The notes under the pieces were generated by a model. That model was not told the origin of the DNA, did not search any database, and saw only the letters and a program-made list of their open reading frames with translations. From Hormoscilla sp. GM7CHS1pb (GTDB lineage: Bacteria; Cyanobacteriota; Cyanobacteriia; Cyanobacteriales; Desertifilaceae), in the NCBI GenBank assembly GCA_014323675.1, contig JACONN010000002.1, positions 1,583,501-1,647,500 of the forward strand: a stretch of 64,000 nt of DNA, in the 5' to 3' direction. This document shows, in pieces, positions 58,601 through 64,000 of this stretch. The translations under genes and the position numbers were made by a program. How positions within the stretch are numbered: the first letter of the stretch is position 1; the number at the start of each line of letters is the position of its first letter.

Positions 58601-58741
58601 GCACCTGGAGGGGTGGATTTACACCACCATCATCTAAAAGTTGTCGAGGCTGATGATACCCCGCTACCGGTCCCTCACTGGCTTGTCGCCGGTGATTTAC
58701 GGTAAACGAACCGCACGCAATGCATATATCTTACCATTCAT
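52641..58741 (-). CDS. Metacaspase-like / alpha-beta hydrolase membrane protein, split by a group II intron (two frame slips)
   Basis: Joining exon 1 (58717-58741, MNGKIYAL plus one base) to exon 2 (from 56314) gives MNGKIYALLVGIDNYAKYPL, the start of a caspase-like domain. Catalytic His lies in LFYYAGHGSQG and Cys in VLIMDCCHSGSGTRD. One extra base at CCC 55950-55952 separates these; removing it gives DKVGQGDPHMVLIMDCC. The long middle is a family-specific beta-rich region. A lipase-like alpha/beta hydrolase follows with nucleophile motif IAHSMGGLIARWF and YIHGLTGDTQSL. At G4 52894-52897 a missing base hides a Pro-rich linker (PPTPQPQPTPKEQQ) and a membrane helix (WLIAIVILLIAGVTTYFVA) ending at 52641. 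About 1232 residues. It requires intron splicing for expression. Confidence 0.85.
56321..58114 (-). CDS. ltrA: Group II intron reverse transcriptase/maturase with HNH endonuclease
   Basis: 597-residue intron-encoded protein that helps the intron RNA splice and retrohome. N-terminal RT-0/1 (MIAVRQVTQQNQGKKTAGVD), RT core with VLDADIAKCFDKIDH, GTPQGGVISPLLANIALHGL and the catalytic VVRYADDFVVIHE, then maturase X (NPIIRGWCNYYRTAVSKEVF) and a C-terminal HNH (GKCERCGLTFRDNDRWEVDH). All catalytic residues are present, so it should be active. The last 17 or so residues (PDEVKASRPVLKTS) are translated from intron domain V, as the stop lies beyond it. ATG 58114 is the start. Confidence 0.95.
   Translation of the reverse strand: MSRNITNRRVYDWKAVPWRKLEKTVFKLQKRIYRATQQGNKRLVRRLQGLMTRSWSAKMIAVRQVTQQNQGKKTAGVDGVTALKPSERQPLVRQLRVEKRKKVQPTRRVWIPKPGRNEKRPLGIPTMYDRALQGVVKMALEPEWEAVFEANSYGFRRPRGCHDAIEAIFTSIKIKPKWVLDADIAKCFDKIDHRVLLKKLNNTSPIRNVIRGWLKAGVMDRGLFQPIEAGTPQGGVISPLLANIALHGLEAVVKGTVPKTINDQTKLTVVRYADDFVVIHENREVIERAKEVIQEWLSKVGLELKAEKTRISHTLNGEEPGFDFLGFNVRQYKVGRYHSGKNTHGNLLGFKTLIKPSQKAIERHKEKLRNVVKSHRALPQTALIAKLNPIIRGWCNYYRTAVSKEVFGEMDEFLWRLTWRWAKRRHPNKGPAWVAEKYWKSEKNRQWNFKSKLKDGTEVKLTRHDETEIIRHIKMKGTASPMDGNLVYWSKRLRKSPDVGTRVIKLLKRQGGKCERCGLTFRDNDRWEVDHILPTSLGGKDWYTNLQLLHDYCHHAKSETDGSRGGRTLRDIETEEPDEVKASRPVLKTSRPGDGQA
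56356..56389 (-). ncRNA. Group II intron domain V
   Basis: 34-nt hairpin beginning GAGCCGGATGAGG, with GTGAAAG loop and ending CCTCACGTCCGGTTC on the minus strand. This is the catalytic core of the ribozyme; size and pairing fit the family. Confidence 0.9.
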
Positions 58742-59258
58742 CGTTACTCATCTTCTTTTCTTCTGACCACCATAATTCTTATCTTATCATAACTTCCGCT
58801 CGCGCCTGTCAAGTTATACTGGAGGCTGAAGAGGGGGCAGGCATGGGAGACCGTCCACCGATACAAGGGCGGTAATCTCTAAGAGGACAAGATGGGTAAG
58901 TCCTGCTGCACATACAATACAATCGATCGCCCCACCAGATTCTGCCCTGCTACCAGCGTAGGGGTCGTTACCCGGGGAACTGGCTCTCCCATATTGAGCC
59001 TGTCCTTGGTGGTATAGCGCATATCCTGTTCTCTGGGCTAGGGAGTTTTTCCCTTCCGACGGATGACACGCAATATTTTTATCCTCTTGCCTGGTAATGA
59101 TTTGGGCAATCTGGTGAGGCTGAAATTAAAGCCTTGCAATAATTTCAGTTGTATTTCTTCCATAATCACCCTCTCTACCCACAAATATTGAGCGTCGCTA
59201 TACTAACCTTCAAGTTTTAATTCTCCATTACCAATTGACTCTCCATATCTTCTCGCAA
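58742..59258. other. Region upstream of the split metacaspase gene
   Basis: No intact gene is recognised. Minus frames at about 59057-59160 (MEEIQLKLLQGFNFSLTRLP) and at 58879-59022 (MRYTTKDRLNMGEPVPRVTT, then LVGRSIVLYVQQDLPILSS) are short and may be two pieces of one small gene split by a stop and a frame change. They sit where a small upstream partner of the metacaspase could be. I cannot name them. Confidence 0.3.
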
Positions 59259-59495
59259 TCAAGCATTTATCTGCCGTTCATAGCCCTGACCTTTGGACTC
59301 AAACCATTCCCAAACATCACGATCTATCGTTAACATCACCTCTGCTTTTTTCAATGCTGGCCGTCTCACCACAGCCTTAGCAAACATTTGCTCTGTAACT
59401 TCTGGACAATCCGATAAATCTATATCGCCATCATCCATCCTATCAATCCGTTGCCAATCAGTTTGAGATTTGCTCAAAATAGATTCTTCGATCAT
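59259..59495 (-). pseudogene. brnA: BrnA-type antitoxin, C-terminus cut by a stop codon
   Basis: 78 residues with the BrnA pattern: DGDIDLSDCPEVTEQMFAKA, VVRRPALKKAEVMLTIDRDV and WEWFESKGQGYERQINA. Family members continue with roughly LLRAYM; here the codon after Ala is TGA and the frame goes on LREDMES, so a single TTG to TGA change ended it early. BrnA dimers bind DNA and neutralise BrnT ribonuclease. Since the brnT upstream is also truncated, the pair is probably dead. Confidence 0.7.
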
Positions 59496-59622
59496 ATTTA
59501 GTCGCCTTCCTTGCCGAAATAATCCGAATCAACTCATCTCTTTCTGTATGGACAACAGCGATTACCCGACCTTGTAATATACCAAAAGTAACAAAACGCT
59601 GTTCGCCATTGCTCCAATGTCA
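59458..59622 (-). pseudogene. brnT: C-terminal fragment of BrnT toxin
   Basis: The minus frame reads WSNGEQRFVTFGILQGRVIA, VVHTERDELIRIISARKATK and YDRR, ending at a TGA at 59458 inside brnA. The order F-x-G-x-L-x-G-R, VVHTER and RIISARKAT is diagnostic of BrnT ribonucleases. The N-terminal half is missing; upstream bases have no BrnT frame. The overlap with brnA matches the normal brnTA arrangement. Confidence 0.75.
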
Positions 59623-59791
59623 ATATAGCAAGTCCGGCCCTAGGCCCCCACTTATGGTAACATAAGGATAATTATGTTATACCATTATGATAACCAAGGG
59701 GATGTTGGGCAATGCCCACCCGACAAGCCGAACGCCTGCGGCTGGCGCCAGCCATTCGCGATTATCCTTTGACCATTAACCATTTGACAAC

Positions 59792-60817
59792 ATGTCTCGT
59801 GCTTTCGCTTTACAATATTATATTTTTGCCCGTCTGCTGTTAGCGCCCCTGATGCTATGGCTAATTACTACTTTAGTCTTTTTGCTGCTCAGGGCAACAC
59901 CGGGAGATCCTGTCGATGCTATTTACGGTGCCCGGGCCTCGGCAGCAGCAAAAGCAGAATTGAGAAATCAGTTAGGTTTAGATTTGCCCCTGTGGCTGCA
60001 ATATGTTAATTATATCGGTAGTTTGCTCTCTTTTGACTTGGGTAGTTCTTTAACCAGTCGGGGACAGACAGTATGGGAAATTATCGGCAAGTATTTCCCC
60101 GCTACGGCAGAATTGGCCATCTGTAGTATGGCGATCGCCCTGATTCTGGGCATTACTATAGGGGCGATCGCGGCTTCCCGACCGAATACTATTCTGGATG
60201 CTGGGGGCCGATTATTTGGCATTATCACCTATTCAATCCCTGCTTTTTGGGCGGGGATGCTATTACAGTTAATTTTTGCCGTGAAACTGGGATGGTTTCC
60301 CTTGGGAACGCGCTTTTCTTTAGCCTTAACTCCTCCTGGGGGTCCGACGGGTTTATATACGATTGATAGTATTCTAGCAGGTAATCTGGAGCAGTTTCTC
60401 ACCGCGATTCATTATCTGGCCCTGCCTAGTTTAACTCTGGGGATCCTCCTGAGTGGCATTTTTGAGCGCATTGTCCGGGTGAACCTGAAGCAAACTCTGA
60501 AATCAGATTATGTGGAAGCGGCCAAAGCAAGAGGAATTCCGGAATTGAGAATTCTAGTATACCATGCTTTGAAAAATGCCCTGATCCCTGTGATTACGAT
60601 TTTGGGGCTGACCTTGGCAGCTATGCTGGGAGGGGCGGTGTTAACAGAGGTGACCTTTTCCTGGCCCGGGTTGGGAAATAGACTGTATGAGGCGATTACC
60701 CTCAGAGATTATCCCACAGTCCAAGGTTTAGTAGTGTTCTTCGCTACAATTGTGGTAGTCGCTAGTATTGCGATTGATATATTAAACGCTTATATCGATC
60801 CGAGGATTCGATATTAA
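59792..60817 (+). CDS. Peptide-type ABC transporter permease (DppB-like)
   Basis: 341-residue inner-membrane permease with about six helices. The N-terminal LITTLVFLLLRATPGDPVDA, LGLDLPLWLQYVNYIGSLLS, IITYSIPAFWAGMLLQLIFA and the EAA-loop region DYVEAAKARGIPELRILVYH are typical of the DppB/OppB family. It ends WPGLGNRLYEAITLRDYPTV plus a last helix and DPRIRY. It likely serves the binding lipoprotein at 45.8 kb, from which it is now separated by the metacaspase island. DppC, DppD and DppF homologues are not in the window. No strong ribosome site precedes the ATG. Confidence 0.9.
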   Translation: MSRAFALQYYIFARLLLAPLMLWLITTLVFLLLRATPGDPVDAIYGARASAAAKAELRNQLGLDLPLWLQYVNYIGSLLSFDLGSSLTSRGQTVWEIIGKYFPATAELAICSMAIALILGITIGAIAASRPNTILDAGGRLFGIITYSIPAFWAGMLLQLIFAVKLGWFPLGTRFSLALTPPGGPTGLYTIDSILAGNLEQFLTAIHYLALPSLTLGILLSGIFERIVRVNLKQTLKSDYVEAAKARGIPELRILVYHALKNALIPVITILGLTLAAMLGGAVLTEVTFSWPGLGNRLYEAITLRDYPTVQGLVVFFATIVVVASIAIDILNAYIDPRIRY

Positions 60818-60913
60818 GAGAATGGAGCAATTGTTAATGGAGCATTGTCAGGGAAAAAAAATTAAACTAAATAACAGAAATGCCCTAAGCGTCTGGGGAT
60901 GGGTGGATAAAAA

Positions 60914-61177
60914 TCATCCTATGGCCAATGCGCTCCTCCGGCGATCGGCAAGATTGCGCTGCGCGCACAGGGCTACGTGTCCTACGCGAACGAGAATGGG
61001 ACGATCGTGAGTTACCATCAACCCCTGCTCTCTGGCCAGTTGCCGCATCAGTTCGACAAGGTTACGACCAGATTTACTGTCTAAGGCCGCTGTGGGTTCG
61101 TCCGCCAATACTAAGGCGGGATGACTGACTAAAGCACGGGCGATCGCCACTCGTTGTTTTTGTCCCCCAGAAATATT
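60914..61177 (-). pseudogene. Fragment of a DevA/MacB-type ABC ATPase
   Basis: The minus frame reads [20 protein letters not shown], then [20 protein letters not shown] and [12 protein letters not shown], i.e. signature, Walker B and D-loop of a DevA-type exporter ATPase. Walker A is absent and the H-loop is shortened (LMVTHD without the preceding strand). The 3' end dissolves into unrelated sequence. It is the 3' third of a lost gene. Confidence 0.8.
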
Positions 61178-61496
61178 TTATTGAAACCAACCATAACAAA
61201 GGCTGTCTCCGATCGCGCAGGGTGGCGCCAGCCATAGGAAAAAAGTATTATTTGGAAGTTAAAAATTACCAATAAAAAAACCGATAACTTTCCCGTTAAA
61301 ATACCTGCACAAATCAGTCCGGATTGATAAATTTTTTGCTTGTTACTGAGTGCCAATGAATCCTATAAAAATGCCGAACAAGTTCCGATCGCTTTAAATG
61401 AAATGGCAGTTGGTCATAGCACTCAACAACCTTTAGTTCAGGGCCAGTAATTTGAGTTACCGCAAGAGATTGAATTTCCGGAGTATCGACGGGCTG

Positions 61497-61545
61497 TATA
61501 ACTTGACAAGCATGAGATAATATCGTCTGCATGCTTGTCAAGTTA
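61497..61545. repeat. 18-bp-arm perfect inverted repeat
   Basis: TATAACTTGACAAGCATG and its exact complement flank a 13-base loop. The piece TGTCAAGTTATAC also occurs at 58808. No gene in 61178-61840 is credible; a 75-residue minus frame crosses the hairpin. Confidence 0.6.
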
Positions 61546-61649
61546 TACAGGTGGGAAAGTTCGACTGCGCACTCCTAAAGGTAAACCCTGTCAAAGCAGT
61601 CAAGTTCTACTCCATCATTGCGCCTATCTCAATGGCAAATTCATGGCTG

Positions 61650-61742
61650 GCGCCACGCTGCGCGATCAGACTCTTATTTCCTTATACATCCTCACTGCAA
61701 AACTGGGATGCACCCGATCGCGCAGCGTGGCGCCAGCCATTG
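61650..61742. repeat. Inverted pair of CGATCGCGCAGCGTGGCGCC repeats
   Basis: ATGGCTGGCGCCACGCTGCG at 61652 and its complement ending near 61741 bracket about 40 bases. Further copies of TGGCGCCAGCCAT lie at 59740 and 61223. This is a dispersed repeat containing a HIP1-like core. Confidence 0.6.
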
Positions 61743-61844
61743 ATTGGCCCAAGCTAAGTCCATCTATAATCCCCCCCCTGGGACTTTTGCAAGAGGTCTA
61801 GTGAACAGTGACCGCGTACCAGGCCGAGTGACCACTGACCACCT

Positions 61845-62092
61845 ACCTCTAATACAACTGACCATCTACCTCTAATACAACTGACCACTGACCACCTACC
61901 CAGGGCAAGCGCAAGAAAAATTGTGCCAAAATGTGATATGGAGCCATGCTCATTCTCAATAGTGTGCAAGATTGGCAATAATCTGGCAATCATTATCATG
62001 ATAGTTGAGAATAGATGCCCCTTATTGATTCTTGCGCTTACCCTGACCACCTACCTCTAATACAACTGACCACCTACCTCTAATACAACTGA
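61845..62092. repeat. Tandem CTACCTCTAATACAACTGAC repeat, split by an element
   Basis: About five units of CTCTAATACAACTGACCA, sometimes shortened, run from 61845 to 62092. The inverted-repeat element at 61902 is inserted in the middle, leaving units on both sides. It lies directly before serS. Confidence 0.7.
61902..62044. mobile_element. Non-coding inverted-repeat element, 143 bp
   Basis: The ends AGGGCAAGCGCAAGAA and TTCTTGCGCTTACCCT are 16-bp inverted repeats with one mismatch. Internally CATGCTCATTCTCAATAG and related AT-rich sequence is non-coding. Host repeat units on both sides show where it went in. The target duplication is not clear. Confidence 0.75.
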
Positions 62093-62138
62093 TCGCTAAG
62101 CACCTCAAGAATTATGGTAATATTTTGGTTGGATATAG

Positions 62139-63425
<1,287 letters not shown>

Positions 63426-63486
63426 TTCCGGTCAAATTACAAGCAGCAGCCTACAATAAGAAGTGTGTAGCGAAAGGTAAGGAGAT

Positions 63487-64000
63487 ATGTCAGTTTTAGG
63501 AGCGATAGCAGTTCTGGCGGTGCTGATAGTTGTTCACGAACTAGGTCATTTCATGGCAGCTCGCCTGCAAGGCATCCATGCCAACCGGTTCTCCCTGGGT
63601 TTTGGTCCCATATTGTGGAAGTACCAGGGTACAGAAACTGAGTATGGCATCCGCGCCATTCCCCTGGGGGGTTTTGTGGGTTTTCCCGATGATGATCCAG
63701 ATAGTGATATCCCTCCCAATGACCCCAATTTATTAAGTAATCGCCCGATCCTGGACCGCGCGATCGTGATTAGCGCTGGGGTAATTGCTAATTTGGTCTT
63801 TGCTTACGTAGTGCTAGTGGGCAGTTGACCGTTCAGGGAATACCAGCAGGACTTGATTATCAACCAGGAGTTCTCGTACCGCAGATAGTATCAGGGGATG
63901 GGCCTGCTGCCCGCGCTGGTATCGCTGCTGGGGACGTGATTTTGTCTATTAATCGTCAGCAACTGGGTGCGGATGAAAATGCCATTATCAAGTTACAAAC
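63487..64000 (+). CDS. rseP: Site-2 metalloprotease RseP, partial (one frameshift)
   Basis: Intramembrane zinc protease of regulated proteolysis. The N-terminus VLIVVHELGHFMAARLQGIH carries the HExxH motif in the first helix, then FSLGFGPILWKYQGTETEYG and AIPLGGFVGFPDD. The frame stops at 63828 after VVLVGS. One missing G at GGG 63819-63821 restores VVLVGQLTVQGIPAGLDYQP, GVLVPQIVSGDGPAARAGIA and DVILSINRQQ, i.e. the PDZ domain, which runs off the right edge. AAGGAGAT precedes the ATG. It lies downstream of serS, as in other cyanobacteria. Confidence 0.93.

Larger units (their letters stand above)
56315..58716 (-). mobile_element. Complete group II intron, 2402 nt
   Basis: Minus strand. The 5' end is GTGCGGTTCG (58716 downward), the consensus GUGYG start. 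The 3' end is TTTAAT at 56315. About 600 bases of RNA domains I-IV precede the reverse transcriptase gene. Domain V is a 34-mer at 56356-56389 with GAGCCGG, a GAAA loop and CCGGTTC, and domain VI follows. Removing exactly these bases restores the metacaspase codon CTA, so the ends are fixed by the host gene. It looks like the cyanobacterial chloroplast-like class with an HNH protein; that class call is inference. Confidence 0.92.

Noticed and set aside
61314..61541. 75-residue minus frame upstream of serS
   Set aside because: Begins inside a perfect hairpin, has no family resemblance, and sits among repeats and remnants.

Overview
The window looks like a filamentous cyanobacterium. The octamer GCGATCGC (HIP1) is scattered throughout. 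The genes include Calvin-cycle phosphoribulokinase (prk), a phycobilisome-linker-type ferredoxin-NADP+ reductase (petH), an NblS/Hik33-type sensor kinase beside purD, xisH/xisI, WD40-metacaspase proteins and large amounts of dispersed palindromic repeats. Order or genus cannot be fixed from the sequence; a large-genome, repeat-rich, non-heterocystous type is a guess.

Layout. 0-2.5 kb: prk (-, partial) and petH (+). 2.5-5.1 kb: repeats and remnants (sbcD piece, nonsense-bearing DUF2283, 21-bp tandem array). 5.1-11.6 kb: lipoprotein alpha-2-macroglobulin (-) and rnhB (+). 11.6-12.9 kb: decayed sequence. 13-18.5 kb: sulfotransferase/SCP2 fusion, ABC exporter and GH13-CBM20 amylase, all +. 18.6-20 kb: acyltransferase interrupted by a small inverted-repeat element. 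20.1-25.4 kb: four tandem paralogous methyltransferase genes (-), one broken, each with its own TTGACA-type promoter. 26.2-28.9 kb: a full-length homologue of the eukaryotic major vault protein (-). 29-38 kb: DUF4065, Uma2, pbpC, a TPR protein, purD and nblS. 38-45.7 kb: a zinc-ribbon protein, a kinase-FGE protein with a diversity-generating-retroelement-like C-terminus, a 0.7-kb duplication, and nucleotidyltransferase/antitoxin and xisH/xisI pairs. 45.8-60.8 kb: peptide-type ABC binding protein and permease, separated by a metacaspase island (metacaspase-STAND-WD40, and a metacaspase-hydrolase gene split by a complete group II intron). 60.8-64 kb: remnants, serS and rseP (partial).

Two points dominate. 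First, the bacterial vault protein is the most striking gene. Second, at least eight genuine-looking genes carry small indels, nearly all the loss of one G/C in a G/C run (alpha-2-macroglobulin, amylase twice, vault protein, pbpC, metacaspase, rseP). This pattern suggests homopolymer sequencing or assembly errors rather than mass pseudogenisation, so these genes are described here as single reading frames with the shift position given. Disruptions that do look real are the 5-bp deletion in the third methyltransferase copy, the inverted-repeat element in the acyltransferase, the DUF2283 nonsense codons and the truncated brnT/brnA, devA, sbcD and SRAP pieces.
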